From: Nocardioidaceae bacterium
Lineage (GTDB): Bacteria; Actinomycetota; Actinomycetes; Propionibacteriales; Nocardioidaceae
NCBI GenBank assembly: GCA_030655315.1
Contig: JAURVT010000042.1
Location: 1-64,000, forward strand
Length of the DNA stretch: 64,000 nucleotides
Reading direction: 5' to 3'
Part shown: positions 49,848 to 58,704 of the stretch, in pieces
Numbering within the stretch: position 1 is the first letter of the stretch
How the letters are laid out: each line of letters opens with the position of its first letter
The notes under the pieces: model-generated
The model's input: only the letters and a program-made list of their open reading frames with translations
The model's database searches: none
Told to the model about the DNA's origin: nothing
Made by a program: the position numbers and the translations under genes

Positions 49848-50810
49848 ATGAGCCACAGCGTCACCGGGCGCGTCGTCGTCCTCGCCGGGGGGCTGTCGCA
49901 CGAGCGCGACGTGTCCCTGAAGTCCGGACGACGGGTGAGCGAGGCCCTGCGGGCCGCCGGGCTCGAGGTGGAGGAGTCCGACGTCGACGCCCACCTGCTC
50001 GACGCGTTGCGTGCGGACCCTCCCGCCTGCGTCGTGCCGCTGGTGCACGGCGAGGCCGGTGAGGACGGCTCGATCCGCGAAGTCCTGGAGATGCTCGACC
50101 TGCCCTACGTGGGCTCCACCCCGGGTGCGTGCCGGCTCGCGTTCGACAAGCCCGTGGCCAAGCAGGTGCTGGCGAGCGCCGGCATCTCCACGCCGCGCTC
50201 GGTCGCCCTGCCCCACGAGATGTTCCGCGAGCTGGGGGCGTCGACCGTGATCGAGCTGCTCGTGAGCACGATCGGGCTGCCGCTGGTGGTCAAGCCCGCG
50301 CGCGGGGGCTCGGCCCTCGGCGTCAGCGTGGTGCGCGACGTCGCCGACCTGCCCGGCGCGATGGTCGGCTGCTTCGCCTACGGCTCGGTGGCGCTGGTCG
50401 AGCAGTTCGTCTCCGGTCACGAGGTCGCCGTGGGCGTCGTCGACACGGGCGAGGGTCCCACCGCGCTGCCGGCGGTCGGCATCTCCCCCCGGTCGGGCGT
50501 GTACGACTACGCCGCGCGCTACACGGCGGGGGAGACCGAGTTCCACACGCCCGCGGACCTCGCGCCGGAGGTGGCGTCCGACGTCGCCCGGGTGGCCGTC
50601 ACCGCGCACGAGTCCCTCGGCCTGCGGCACCTGTCCCGCTCGGACCTGATCGTGGACGCCGACGGCACCGTCTGGTTCCTCGAGGTCAACGTGGCGCCGG
50701 GGATGACCGAGACGTCGTCGGTGCCGCTGGCGATCGAGGCCTCCGACTGGGACCTCGCGGGGCTGTGCGCCGCCCTCGTCGGCCTGGCCGTCCGACCCGA
50801 CCGAGCCTGA
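49848..50810 (+). CDS. D-alanine--D-alanine ligase-like ATP-grasp enzyme
   Basis: A 320-residue ATP-grasp ligase. VVVLAGGLSHERDVSLKSG is the Ddl N-terminal motif; VPLVHGEAGEDGSIREVLEML, VVKPARGGSALGVSVV (Gly-rich loop) and FLEVNVAPGMTETS (metal site) complete the pattern. It would join two D-amino acids for peptidoglycan. The sequence is a compact, origin-linked actinobacterial version and may not be the main Ddl. ATG 49848 has GGAG 8-11 bases upstream; an upstream ATG at 49812 overlapping the aminotransferase stop is an alternative. A perfect-looking palindrome after the stop separates it from the convergent parB. Confidence 0.8.
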   Translation: MSHSVTGRVVVLAGGLSHERDVSLKSGRRVSEALRAAGLEVEESDVDAHLLDALRADPPACVVPLVHGEAGEDGSIREVLEMLDLPYVGSTPGACRLAFDKPVAKQVLASAGISTPRSVALPHEMFRELGASTVIELLVSTIGLPLVVKPARGGSALGVSVVRDVADLPGAMVGCFAYGSVALVEQFVSGHEVAVGVVDTGEGPTALPAVGISPRSGVYDYAARYTAGETEFHTPADLAPEVASDVARVAVTAHESLGLRHLSRSDLIVDADGTVWFLEVNVAPGMTETSSVPLAIEASDWDLAGLCAALVGLAVRPDRA

Positions 50811-50824
50811 CCATAAGTCGCTCA

Positions 50825-50862
50825 AGCAACTAGGCGCTTTGTCGACAAAGCACTTAGTTGCT
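50825..50862. terminator. Bidirectional 38-nt palindromic terminator between ddl-like gene and parB
   Basis: AGCAACTAGGCGCTTTGTCGACAAAGC is part of a near-perfect palindrome centred on GTCGAC (50841-50846): 50825-50843 pairs with 50844-50862 with one mismatch and one G.T. It contains the parB stop codon (50854-50856) and lies 15 bases after the ddl-like stop. It suits termination of both convergent transcripts. Confidence 0.75.
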
Positions 50863-51858
50863 CTCAGGTTCCCCGTCGTTCCGGGGATCCATCAGGCCGA
50901 CGATGCGCTCCAGGTCCTCCAACGAGGCGAACTCGACCGTGATCTTGCCCTTGGCGCGTCCCAGGTCCACCTTGACCCGGGTGTCGTAGCGGTCGGACAG
51001 CCGGCCGGCGAGGTCGGCCAGGCGCGGCGCGGTCGGACGGTTCGGACGACGACGGGCGGGTGCCGCCTCGTCGTCCTCGCCGACGGCGACGATCTCCTCC
51101 AGGGCGCGCACCGAGAGCCCCTCGGCCACCACCCGGGTGGCCAGCCGCTCCTGACGGTCGGCGTCCTCGACCGCGACGAGGCTGCGGGCGTGACCGGCCG
51201 ACAGGACGCCGGCGGCGACCCGTCGCTGCACCGCCGGGGTGAGACGGAGCAGCCGCAGGGTGTTGCTGATCTGCGGACGGCTGCGGCCGATGCGGCGTGC
51301 CAGGTCCTCGTGGGTGCAGTCGAAGTCGTCGATCAGCTGGCGGTAGGCGGCGGCCTCCTCCAGCGGGTTCAGCTCGGACCGGTGCAGGTTCTCCAGCAGC
51401 GCGTCGCGGAGCATGTCCTCGTCCGCGGTCTCGCGGACGATCGCGGGGATGGTCTCCAGCCCGGCCTGCTGGGTCGCGCGCCAGCGACGCTCGCCCATGA
51501 TCAGCTCGTAGGTGTCCTCCCCCGACGACCTCACCACGACGGGCTGCAGCAGCCCGATCTCGCTGATCGAGTGCACCAGCTCGGCCATCGCGTCCTCGTC
51601 GAACACCTCGCGGGGCTGACGGGCGTTGGGCGTGATCGATCCGACGGGCAGCTCGGCGAAGCGGGCGCCGACCACCTGGGCCAGCTCGGGCGCCGTCGGC
51701 GTGGCCGCCGGCGTCGGGCCCGCCTGCTCGCCGCGGTCGTCGGGCGACGAGGGAGCGACCTCCGCGCCGGCGGAGGGCACCGGCGGCGCGACCGGCTCGG
51801 CCGGCGCCTGGGGGATCAGGGCACCGAGCCCCCGGCCGAGTCCACGACGTTGGCTCAC
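50854..51858 (-). CDS. parB: Chromosome-partitioning protein ParB
   Basis: A 334-residue ParB. The N terminus [11 protein letters not shown] is the ParA-stimulating box; a Pro/Ala linker leads to the CTPase core ([26 protein letters not shown] with GERR at 122-125, [15 protein letters not shown]), a HTH parS-binding domain ([21 protein letters not shown]) and a C-terminal dimer domain ending EPESN. It loads at parS, slides as a CTP clamp and recruits SMC. GTG 51858 overlaps the parA stop. Two parS sites lie just upstream in the operon. Confidence 0.96.
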   Translation of the reverse strand: MSQRRGLGRGLGALIPQAPAEPVAPPVPSAGAEVAPSSPDDRGEQAGPTPAATPTAPELAQVVGARFAELPVGSITPNARQPREVFDEDAMAELVHSISEIGLLQPVVVRSSGEDTYELIMGERRWRATQQAGLETIPAIVRETADEDMLRDALLENLHRSELNPLEEAAAYRQLIDDFDCTHEDLARRIGRSRPQISNTLRLLRLTPAVQRRVAAGVLSAGHARSLVAVEDADRQERLATRVVAEGLSVRALEEIVAVGEDDEAAPARRRPNRPTAPRLADLAGRLSDRYDTRVKVDLGRAKGKITVEFASLEDLERIVGLMDPRNDGEPESN

Positions 51859-52880
51859 GAGTGCTCCTGGGGGTCGACGGTGGACGGACGGGCCTTCTCG
51901 GCGATCTCGCGGGCAGCCTCGAGGTAGCACAGCGAGCCGGGCGACGACGGGTCGTACGTGAGGACGCTCTGCTGGTAGCTCGGTGCCTCCGAGATGCGGA
52001 CCGAGCGGGGGATCGCGGTGCGCAGCACCTTGGGACCGAAGTGCGTCCGGACCTCCTCGGCCACGCCGGCCGAGAGTCGCGTCCGGGCGTCGTGCATGGT
52101 CAGCAGGATGGTCGACACGTCGAGGTCGCGGTTGAGGTGGGCCTTCACGAGGTCGACGTTGCGCAGCAGCTGGCCCAGCCCCTCGAGCGCGTAGTACTCG
52201 CACTGGATCGGGATCAACATCTCCCGACCGGCGACCAGGGCGTTGACCGTCAGCAGCCCGAGCGACGGGGGACAGTCGACGAAGACGTAGTCGATCCGCT
52301 CGCCGGCCTCCTCGCGCTCGGCGAGGAAGGCCTCGAGCGACCGCTCGAGGCGCGACTCCCGGGCCACGAGCGAGACCAGCTCGATCTCGGCACCCGCCAG
52401 GTCGATGGACGCCGGCAGCACCTCGAGACCGGGGATGTCGGGGCACCCGACCACCAGGTCGTCCATCGGGGTGCCCTCGACGAGCGCCTCGTAGACGCCG
52501 GGGGTGCCCTCGTTGTGCTCGATGTTGAGCGCGGTGGACGCGTTGCCCTGGGGATCGAGGTCGATCACGAGCACGTGCTGCCCGTGCATCGCCATCGCCG
52601 CCGCGATGTTGACCGCGGTGGTGGTCTTGCCGACGCCGCCCTTCTGGTTGGCGACGACGAACACCCGGGTCTTCGCCGGGTGCGGGAAGTCGGTGGTGCT
52701 GGCCACCCGGGCCTGGCGGTCGACGTGCTCGGCCACCTCGCGGGCGAGCGGCGTGTTGGCGTCCTCGAACATCACGTGGTCTGCGATCTCCTCCGCGCTC
52801 GGGACGGACCGCCGGAGCGATCCCGCTACTGCGCTCGAGGGCCGCCGGGCCCTCAGCCTGCTGTGGTCGTGCTGGTCCAT
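51855..52880 (-). CDS. parA: Chromosome-partitioning ATPase ParA
   Basis: A 341-residue deviant Walker ATPase. [20 protein letters not shown] gives KGGVGKT (80-86), [11 protein letters not shown] is the second motif, and [16 protein letters not shown] is Walker B. It forms the DNA-bound gradient that moves ParB-parS complexes. The long N-terminal arm (1-65) is usual for origin-linked actinobacterial ParA. ATG 52880 has CGAGGAGAGC before it, and the parS at 52910-52925 lies upstream of this start, which argues against a longer N terminus. Confidence 0.96.
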   Translation of the reverse strand: MDQHDHSRLRARRPSSAVAGSLRRSVPSAEEIADHVMFEDANTPLAREVAEHVDRQARVASTTDFPHPAKTRVFVVANQKGGVGKTTTAVNIAAAMAMHGQHVLVIDLDPQGNASTALNIEHNEGTPGVYEALVEGTPMDDLVVGCPDIPGLEVLPASIDLAGAEIELVSLVARESRLERSLEAFLAEREEAGERIDYVFVDCPPSLGLLTVNALVAGREMLIPIQCEYYALEGLGQLLRNVDLVKAHLNRDLDVSTILLTMHDARTRLSAGVAEEVRTHFGPKVLRTAIPRSVRISEAPSYQQSVLTYDPSSPGSLCYLEAAREIAEKARPSTVDPQEHS

Positions 52881-52909
52881 GCTCTCCTCGACCGGTGGGC
52901 CCGGTCCGT

Positions 52910-52925
52910 GGTTCCACGTGAAACG
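52910..52925. promoter_or_regulatory. parS site 1
   Basis: GGTTCCACGTGAAACG matches the universal parS consensus TGTTTCACGTGAAACA at 13 of 16 positions with a perfect core ACGT and right half GAAAC. It lies in the 84-base gap between rsmG and parA, where an origin-linked ParB site is expected. Confidence 0.85.
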
Positions 52926-52964
52926 GTGTGCGGCACGCACGCGTCGAGCCCGTCGGTCATGCTC

Positions 52965-53642
52965 TCACGCGAGCGGCAGCGGGGGGAGGGCCTGGTCCGC
53001 CCGCGGCACGCGCACCACGGTGGCCGGCTGCTCCAGCAGACCTTCACCGCAACGGACCACCTCGGGCTCACCCCCGCCGGCCGCCCGCACGGCCACTGCG
53101 TCGCGCGCGACCTCGTCCGGCGCGGACCCGCCCTTCAGGGCTGCGACGTGTCCGGTCGGCGAGCACAGCGGCAGGCACCAGCGGACCAGGCGGTCCAACG
53201 GCGCCAGTGCCCGGCTGACCACGACGTCGGCCGACACCGACCCGACGGCCTCCTCGGCACGATGCCGGACGACCTCGACCCGGTCACCCAGGCCCAGCTC
53301 GTCGATCACCTCGGCCAGGAACGCCGCGCGCCGCAGCAACGGCTCCACGAGCACCAGCCGCAGGTCGGGGCGGGCCAGCGCGATCGGGATGCCGGGCAGA
53401 CCGGCACCGCTGCCCACGTCGGCCACGGTGGCACCACGGGGGAGCACCTCGGCCGTCACTGCCGAGTTCAGCAGGTGCCGGTCCCACAACCGCGGCGTCT
53501 CACGCGGCCCGATCAGGCCCCACTCGACACCGTCGGTCGCTAGCCGCTCTGCATAGGCCTCGGCTGACGGCAGCGCCGTGCCGAACACCCCCGCGGCCGA
53601 GGCCGGCGGGGGTGTTCCACGTGAAACCACCGGGTCGCTCAC
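52965..53642 (-). CDS. rsmG: 16S rRNA (guanine-N7)-methyltransferase RsmG (GidB)
   Basis: A 225-residue SAM-dependent methyltransferase. [29 protein letters not shown] (about 32-60) is the RsmG entry region; [17 protein letters not shown] (73-89) binds SAM. It methylates G527 of 16S rRNA (E. coli numbering); loss gives mild streptomycin resistance in other species. GTG 53642 lies 8 bases after the jag stop. The second parS site lies inside its first codons, and the first parS lies just after its stop. Confidence 0.94.
   Translation of the reverse strand: MSDPVVSRGTPPPASAAGVFGTALPSAEAYAERLATDGVEWGLIGPRETPRLWDRHLLNSAVTAEVLPRGATVADVGSGAGLPGIPIALARPDLRLVLVEPLLRRAAFLAEVIDELGLGDRVEVVRHRAEEAVGSVSADVVVSRALAPLDRLVRWCLPLCSPTGHVAALKGGSAPDEVARDAVAVRAAGGGEPEVVRCGEGLLEQPATVVRVPRADQALPPLPLA
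53613..53628. promoter_or_regulatory. parS site 2, inside the rsmG coding start
   Basis: TGTTCCACGTGAAACC matches parS TGTTTCACGTGAAACA at 14 of 16 positions. It lies within codons 5-10 of rsmG (reading VVSRGT on the minus strand). With site 1 it makes two parS sites about 700 bases apart beside parAB. Confidence 0.88.
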
Positions 53643-53650
53643 CGCGTGGA

Positions 53651-54307
53651 TCAGGCCGGCTCGGCCGGGAGCACGACGACGCAGCGACGGGGCTCGACGC
53701 CCTCGGACTCGCTGCGCAGACCCGCGTCCGCGACGGCGTCGTGCACGACCTTGCGCTCGAACGGCGACATGGGGGAGAGCTTGAGCGTCTCACCCGACGC
53801 CTGCACCTCCGCGATGGCCTGCGTGGCGACGTCAACCAGCTCGGCCCGACGCTGCGCGCGGAAGCCGGCGACGTCGAGCATCAACCGGCTGCGCTCCCCG
53901 GTCTCCCGGAAGACCGCGAGCCGGGTCAGCTCCTGCAGGGCCTCCAGCACCTCGCCCTGCGGGCCGACGAGCTCGTCCAGGTCACCACCGACGATCGACA
54001 CCGAGGCACGGTTGCCGTCGACGTCCATGTCGATGTCGCCGTCGAGGTCGGCGATGTCGAGGAGCTCCTCCAGGAAGTCCGCGGCGACGTCGCCCTCGTT
54101 CTCCAGGCGCTCGCGGCGCGAGGGCTGGTCCGAGCCGTCGCCGGCGACGACGGCCGCGTCGGCGTCCGTCCCGTCTGCCTCGGTCTCGGCGCTCTCGGCC
54201 CCGGCGCTGACGGCCTCGGTGGCCTCGGTGGCCTCGGTGGCCTCGGGCTCGGTGTCAGCGACTGCGTCGGTGTCCGTGGTGCTGGCCGTGTCCTGTTCGG
54301 TCGTCAT
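53651..54307 (-). CDS. jag: Jag/KhpB-type RNA-binding protein (KH and R3H domains)
   Basis: A 218-residue protein with a highly acidic, Ala/Thr/Glu-rich N-terminal arm (1-62, including the [10 protein letters not shown] run), a KH domain (about 75-150, [38 protein letters not shown]) and an R3H domain (about 155-215, [23 protein letters not shown]). KhpB-like proteins bind RNA and affect cell elongation. It sits between yidC and rsmG in the standard origin cluster order. The acidic arm length is lineage-specific. Confidence 0.9.
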   Translation of the reverse strand: MTTEQDTASTTDTDAVADTEPEATEATEATEAVSAGAESAETEADGTDADAAVVAGDGSDQPSRRERLENEGDVAADFLEELLDIADLDGDIDMDVDGNRASVSIVGGDLDELVGPQGEVLEALQELTRLAVFRETGERSRLMLDVAGFRAQRRAELVDVATQAIAEVQASGETLKLSPMSPFERKVVHDAVADAGLRSESEGVEPRRCVVVLPAEPA

Positions 54308-54313
54308 CCCCGC

Positions 54314-55339
54314 TCACTTCTTCTTGGCTTTGGGCTGGGCACCCGGTCGGGCACCGCCGGAGCTCTTCTTGCGCTGGTTGCGCGTCTGCTTCTTGGGCTG
54401 CTGGCGTGCCGCCTTGGCCTCCTCGGCCTGCTTCTCCAGCTCGGCCTGGGCCTTGGCCGCCTCGACCGGGTCCTCGGCGACGGACTTGCCGTGCTTGGCG
54501 TCTCGTTCCTGCTTGGCCTTGAACGCCGGTGTCCCGGGCGCCGGGTTGTTGCGGATCACGTAGAACTGCTGGCCCATGGTCCAGGTGTTCGAGGTGGTCC
54601 AGTAGAGCAGCACGCCCACGGGGAAGGCCACGCCGCCGATGGCGAAGACGAAGGGCAGGACGTAGAGCAGCAGCTTCTGCTGCTGGGCGTACTGCCCGCT
54701 CATGGCCTCCTTGGGCATGTTCTTGGTCATCAGCTGACGCTGGGTCAGGAAGGTCGTGACGCACATCAGCACGACGAGCGTCGCCGTGATCACCTTGACG
54801 TTGATCGAGGAGTCGCCGAGCTCGAAGACGCCGCCGCCACCGGAGAACCGGTCACCGATCTGGACACCCAACAGCTGGGCCTGCTGGATCGAGATCGCGT
54901 CGGCCTTGGTGAGCAGGCCCTCGTTCTGCTGGCGCACCGCGGCGTGGTCGATCAGCCGGAACAGCGCGAAGAACACCGGCATCTGCAGCAGCAGCGGCAG
55001 GCAGGACGCGAAGGGGTTGGTCCCCGCGTCCTTGAACAGCTTCATCTGCTCCTGGGCCATCCGCTCGCGGTCGTGGCCGTACTTCTTCTGCAGCTCCTTG
55101 ATCTTGGGCTGCAGCATCTGCATGTTGCGACTGGACTTGATCTGCTTGACGAACAGCGGGATCAGCAGCGCGCGGATGGTGACGGTGAGGCCGATGATCG
55201 ACAGCGCCCAGGTCCAGCCCGAGTCGGAGTCGAGCCCGACCTGGGTGAACAGCCAGTGCCAGGCGAGCATCACGGCCGACACCGCGTAGTACAGCGGCGT
55301 CATGATCGCGTCACCCAGTGACGAGAGTGCGTCCAGCAT
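54314..55339 (-). CDS. yidC: Membrane protein insertase YidC
   Basis: A 341-residue actinobacterial-type YidC. GWTWALSIIGLTVTIRALLIPLFV contains the conserved positively charged groove Arg; QPKIKELQKKYGHDRERMAQEQMKLFKDAGTNPFASCLPLLLQMPVFFALFRL (in pieces) is the coiled C1 loop and helix 3, and VLLYWTTSNTWTMGQQ is the last core helix. A long basic tail (KKQTRNQRKKSS) may contact ribosomes. It inserts membrane proteins with or without SecYEG. ATG overlaps the yidD stop (TGATG). Confidence 0.95.
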   Translation of the reverse strand: MLDALSSLGDAIMTPLYYAVSAVMLAWHWLFTQVGLDSDSGWTWALSIIGLTVTIRALLIPLFVKQIKSSRNMQMLQPKIKELQKKYGHDRERMAQEQMKLFKDAGTNPFASCLPLLLQMPVFFALFRLIDHAAVRQQNEGLLTKADAISIQQAQLLGVQIGDRFSGGGGVFELGDSSINVKVITATLVVLMCVTTFLTQRQLMTKNMPKEAMSGQYAQQQKLLLYVLPFVFAIGGVAFPVGVLLYWTTSNTWTMGQQFYVIRNNPAPGTPAFKAKQERDAKHGKSVAEDPVEAAKAQAELEKQAEEAKAARQQPKKQTRNQRKKSSGGARPGAQPKAKKK

Positions 55340-55659
55340 CAGGCTCCTCGGGTGGCGACCAGGGCCGCCTCGTTGTTGCGACGTCGGGGGGCGTCCGACG
55401 ACCGGGGGTCGTCGGCGCGTTCGGCGAGGTAACGGGCCTCGGCCTCGGAGCCGGGGACGTAGTCCACGCCTCCCTCGGCCCAGGGGTGGCAGCGGCCGAC
55501 GCGGCGGGCCGCGAGCCAGCTGCCGCGAGCGGCACCGTGGGTCTGCACCGCGTCGAGGGCGTAGGCCGAGCAGGTCGGGTGGTAGCGGCACACCTGCCCG
55601 TAGAGCGGACTGATGGCGTACCGGTAGGCACGCAGCGCCAGCACGAGCAGCGACCTCAT
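55339..55659 (-). CDS. yidD: Membrane protein insertion efficiency factor YidD
   Basis: A 106-residue protein with the YidD motif [31 protein letters not shown]: Cys residues in CRYHPTCS and RCHPW late in the protein. The small amphipathic N terminus associates with the inner membrane next to YidC. It overlaps rnpA by four bases and yidC by one, the universal rnpA-yidD-yidC arrangement. Confidence 0.95.
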   Translation of the reverse strand: MRSLLVLALRAYRYAISPLYGQVCRYHPTCSAYALDAVQTHGAARGSWLAARRVGRCHPWAEGGVDYVPGSEAEARYLAERADDPRSSDAPRRRNNEAALVATRGA

Positions 55660-56018
55660 GCGCGGGCGCCGGTCCGCGTGGCCTTGTCGATCGCCCGGTC
55701 GAGGTCACGACCGAGGTCGTCGAAGGAGCGCGTCGCCGACGGCGGCAGCGCTCGGACGACGAGGCGGGTGCCCATGGGCAGGGTGTCCAATCGATCGGCG
55801 ACCAGGTGACGCAGGCGCCGCTTCACGCGGTTGCGCGTGACGGCCGGTCCGACGGACTTGCCGGTGACGACGCCCACCTCCCGCGAGGGTACGTCGAGGT
55901 CGGTGACGTCGACCACGTTCAGGTGGACGACCAGGCTGGTGGTCCCGGCGCGTCGACCACGTCGACGCGTCGTGCCGAACTCACGCCCGTCGCGCATGCG
56001 GACGGCCGGGGGCAGCAC
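55656..56018 (-). CDS. rnpA: Ribonuclease P protein component
   Basis: A 120-residue basic protein. [32 protein letters not shown] (the RNR motif that contacts P RNA) and [11 protein letters not shown] are typical RnpA. It helps RNase P RNA mature tRNA 5' ends. The GTG at 56018 is six bases downstream of the rpmH stop codon, and the start codon of yidD overlaps its stop. Expression is tied to rpmH transcription. Confidence 0.95.
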   Translation of the reverse strand: MLPPAVRMRDGREFGTTRRRGRRAGTTSLVVHLNVVDVTDLDVPSREVGVVTGKSVGPAVTRNRVKRRLRHLVADRLDTLPMGTRLVVRALPPSATRSFDDLGRDLDRAIDKATRTGARA

Positions 56019-56024
56019 GAAGGA

Positions 56025-56162
56025 TCAGGCCGAGAGCTTCGCGCGACCCTTGGTGCGGCGCGCGGCGAGGATGGCGCGTCCGGCGCGGGTGCGCATGCGC
56101 AGGCGGAAGCCGTGCTTCTTGCTGCGACGACGGTTGTTCGGCTGAAAGGTGCGCTTGCTCAC
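56025..56162 (-). CDS. rpmH: 50S ribosomal protein L34
   Basis: A 45-residue L34 starting [19 protein letters not shown] and ending GRAKLSA, with the invariant KRTFQPN..RR and GFR.RM..R pattern. The GTG at 56162 follows TCAGGAGCC. It is the first gene of the rpmH-rnpA-yidD-yidC-jag-rsmG-parA-parB series and has its own strong promoter. Confidence 0.97.
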   Translation of the reverse strand: MSKRTFQPNNRRRSKKHGFRLRMRTRAGRAILAARRTKGRAKLSA

Positions 56163-56298
56163 GGGGAAGGCTCCTGATCTCGTGGTCCACGGGCGGTCGA
56201 TGACTCGACGTCCACCGCCCGCCCGCGTCACCGGGAGCCACCGAGGCGGCGCCGGCCCGTGGGCATGCGGCAGGAGTCGAGTACACCTCGACCGCACC

Positions 56299-56328
56299 AC
56301 GGTACGGGTCGCCCGTCGGGCGGGTCAA
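56299..56328 (-). promoter_or_regulatory. rpmH promoter
   Basis: On the minus strand TTGACC (56328-56323), an 18-base spacer and TACCGT (56304-56299) form a near-consensus sigma-A promoter about 137 bases before rpmH. It drives the leftward origin cluster away from dnaA. Confidence 0.75.
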
Positions 56329-56435
56329 ACCGCACTACAACACCGGCGGACCCAGGTCCACCACCCACGCCGCCCACGGCGCGGCGCGGGGCTGGCCGAC
56401 GGTGCCGACGACGGTGGTCCCGCGGTCCGTGGACT

Positions 56436-56477
56436 TGTGGACAAGTAATTGATGACCCCGGTCCGGACTGTTAGCGT
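56436..56477 (+). promoter_or_regulatory. dnaA: dnaA promoter with adjacent DnaA box
   Basis: TTGATG (56449-56454), 17 bases, TAGCGT (56472-56477) gives a good sigma-A promoter with a start near 56484 and a leader of about 145 bases. The palindrome CTTGTGGACAAG (56434-56445) directly before the -35 contains a DnaA box (TTGTCCACA on the minus strand), consistent with autorepression. Confidence 0.7.
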
Positions 56478-56628
56478 CGGCGGGGTTCGGTGCGTGGTCC
56501 AGCTGGTGGCCCGGGGCTCGGTTCCCCCGGTATCTCGGGCGAGGAACGGCGTCCTGGTGAGGTCGTCCGTTCATGCACAGCATGTGGAAAACAATGTGGA
56601 CCACGGGTCCGCACCAGAGGAGTGACGC

Positions 56629-58335
56629 GTGAGCGACCCCACCCACGACGACCAGCCGGCCGACCCCGGCACCGATCCCGAGCTGGCCCAGGCCTGGCTC
56701 GAGATCACCGAGACGATGCCGGTCGCGTCGCGCGCCTGGGTGAGCACCGCCCGCCCGCTGACGCTGCACGGCAGCACGCTCATCGTCGCCGTTCCCAACG
56801 ACTTCACCCGGGCCCAGCTCGAGACCCGGCTGCGCTCCCAGCTCGAGGACGCCTTCTCCGCACGGCTCCAGCGCTCGATCGGCCTGGCCGTCACGATCGA
56901 CGCCAACCTCGACCTCGACCTCCCGCACGCGGGCGACGTCGACCAGCGCGAGCTCGGGCACCGCACCGGGGGAGGCGGCGAGTCCGGACCGGCCCCCCTG
57001 CCCGGTGACGACGGCGCACGCGGCGAGCAGCACGGCGACCGCCTCGGTGAGCGACGCGACGGCTTCGACCCCCGACCCTTCGACGCTGATCGACAGAACG
57101 ACTTGTCGACAAGTCGGTTCGGCGACAACGACAGGTTGCGAGACACCGGACGGCTCGGCGACGCGGGCGGCGGGGACCGTCCCGGCCAGTCCGGCCGGCA
57201 CATCGGCGACCCGGCGGTCTTCGGCAACGAGGCGAGCACCGCGTTCTCCCCCACGGCACCGCAGGGCGGCACGCGCCCGCCCAACAGCGTCGCCGACGCG
57301 CGCCTCAACCCGCGCTACCTGTTCGAGACCTTCGTCATCGGCTCGTCCAACCGCTTCGCGCACGCCGCCGCGGTGGCCGTCGCCGAGGCACCGGGCCGCG
57401 CCTACAACCCGCTGATGATCTACGGCGACTCCGGCCTGGGCAAGACGCACCTGCTCCACGCCATCGGTCACTACGTGCGCAGCCTCTACGCGGGCGCCCG
57501 CGTGCGCTACGTGAGCAGCGAGGAGTTCACCAACGACTTCATCAACGCGATCCGCGACGACCGGGCCGCCGGGTTCCAGCGTCGCTACCGCGAGGTCGAC
57601 GTCCTGCTCATCGACGACATCCAGTTCCTCGAGGGAAAGATCCAGACCCAGGAGGAGTTCTTCCACACCTTCAACACCCTCCACAACGCCAACAAGCAGA
57701 TCGTCATCACGTCCGACCGACCGCCGCGCGGCTTCGAGCAGCTCGAGGACCGGCTGCGCAGCCGGTTCGAGTGGGGCCTCACCACCGACGTGCAGCCTCC
57801 CGACCTCGAGACGCGCATCGCGATCCTGCGCAAGAAGGCGACGCTGGAGAAGCTCACCGCGCCCGACGACGTGCTCAGCTTCATCGCGAGCAAGATCCAG
57901 ACCAACATCCGCGAGCTCGAGGGCGCGCTGATCCGGGCCACGGCGTTCGCCAGCCTGAACCACCAGCCGGTCGACCTCCAGCTCGCCGAGATCGTGCTCA
58001 AGGACCTGCTGCCCGAGGGTGGCGAGCCCGAGATCACCGCGGCGATGATCATCGCGCAGACCTCCGCCTACTCGGAGTACTCGATCGACGACCTGTGCGG
58101 CACGAACCGCAGCCGCAGCCTGGTGCAGGCCCGTCAGATCGCGATGTACCTGTGCCGCGAGCTCACCGAGATGTCGCTGCCCAAGATCGGCCAGCAGTTC
58201 GGCGGGCGCGACCACACCACGGTGATGCACGCCGAGCGCAAGATCCGCACCCTGATGGCCGAGCGTCGCAACGTCTTCAACCAGGTCACTGAGCTCACCA
58301 ACCGGATCAAGCAGCAGGCCCGCCAGGGTCGCTGA
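56629..58335 (+). CDS. dnaA: Chromosomal replication initiator DnaA
   Basis: A 568-residue initiator. Domain I (1-95) mediates self-association. Domain II is an unusually long, polar, Asp/Gly/Arg-rich linker (about 105-220). Domain III is the AAA+ ATPase with [16 protein letters not shown] (Walker A, 265-280) and [12 protein letters not shown] (Walker B). Domain IV has the box-binding helix-turn-helix ending [18 protein letters not shown]. It melts oriC. GTG 56629 follows AGAGGAG. A perfect 18-bp palindrome (57099-57116) is embedded in the linker codons. Confidence 0.97.
   Translation: MSDPTHDDQPADPGTDPELAQAWLEITETMPVASRAWVSTARPLTLHGSTLIVAVPNDFTRAQLETRLRSQLEDAFSARLQRSIGLAVTIDANLDLDLPHAGDVDQRELGHRTGGGGESGPAPLPGDDGARGEQHGDRLGERRDGFDPRPFDADRQNDLSTSRFGDNDRLRDTGRLGDAGGGDRPGQSGRHIGDPAVFGNEASTAFSPTAPQGGTRPPNSVADARLNPRYLFETFVIGSSNRFAHAAAVAVAEAPGRAYNPLMIYGDSGLGKTHLLHAIGHYVRSLYAGARVRYVSSEEFTNDFINAIRDDRAAGFQRRYREVDVLLIDDIQFLEGKIQTQEEFFHTFNTLHNANKQIVITSDRPPRGFEQLEDRLRSRFEWGLTTDVQPPDLETRIAILRKKATLEKLTAPDDVLSFIASKIQTNIRELEGALIRATAFASLNHQPVDLQLAEIVLKDLLPEGGEPEITAAMIIAQTSAYSEYSIDDLCGTNRSRSLVQARQIAMYLCRELTEMSLPKIGQQFGGRDHTTVMHAERKIRTLMAERRNVFNQVTELTNRIKQQARQGR
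57099..57116. repeat. 18-bp perfect palindrome inside the dnaA linker region
   Basis: CGACTTGTCGACAAGTCG is a perfect inverted repeat in the codons of DnaA domain II, a variable linker where protein constraint is low. Its core CTTGTCGACAAG differs by one base from CTTGTGGACAAG in the dnaA promoter, and a similar TTTGTCGACAAA is the core of the parB terminator palindrome. It may be a protein site or coincidence. Confidence 0.6.
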
Positions 58336-58704
58336 GCCGCAGAGATGTAGTTCCCCAGCTGGGGACCGGGGTGTGCACAACCTCGGGCACATCGGCGTCG
58401 GACGGTGAACGAGCGGTGGACGGCCGCGGTCCGTCCACGGACGGACGGGGATCGCCCCGGCGAAATCCACATGTTGTCCACCGCTGGGGACAGCCGCTGA
58501 CCTGGCCCGACGACCTCCGTCCCCAGGATCCACAGCGCCTACTAACCCTTCTATGACAGTCAAGGGTTGGATCGAACGACAACACCTCGACGGCTCGACC
58601 TGGGGATATCGGCTCCGGCCGGCTCTGAGTAGGGTGGCCAGCGACGCCCGCACGACGCGGACGACGGACCTGACGTTCAGGCACCCTCCGGGAGGCACCG
58701 CGCC
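58336..58704. other. oriC: Replication origin oriC (dnaA-dnaN spacer)
   Basis: The 369-base dnaA-dnaN gap is the standard actinobacterial oriC. DnaA-box matches: TGTGCACAA (58372-58380, a perfect TTGTGCACA on the minus strand), AAATCCACA (58463-58471), TTGTCCACC (58474-58482) and GGATCCACA (58526-58534). CCCCAGCTGGGG (58353-58364) may end dnaA. GTCCGTCC/GGACGGAC (58429-58446) and AACCCTT/AAGGGTT (58544-58550/58562-58568, around a relatively AT-rich loop) are inverted repeats, the latter a candidate unwinding site. TAGGGT (58630-58635) may be the dnaN -10. Confidence 0.8.

Larger units (their letters stand above)
56163..56628. other. 466-bp rpmH-dnaA intergenic control region
   Basis: This divergent gap holds the rpmH promoter (56299-56328), the dnaA promoter (56449-56477) and several DnaA-box-like sites: TTGTGGACA at 56436-56444 next to the dnaA -35, and TGTGGAAAA (56583-56591, TTTTCCACA on the minus strand) in the dnaA leader. 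No ORF is supported. In many actinobacteria this gap contributes to DnaA autoregulation. Confidence 0.6.

Noticed and set aside
52881-52940. Longer N terminus for ParA
   Set aside because: It would place a parS site inside the coding sequence and lacks a ribosome site, while ATG 52880 has one.
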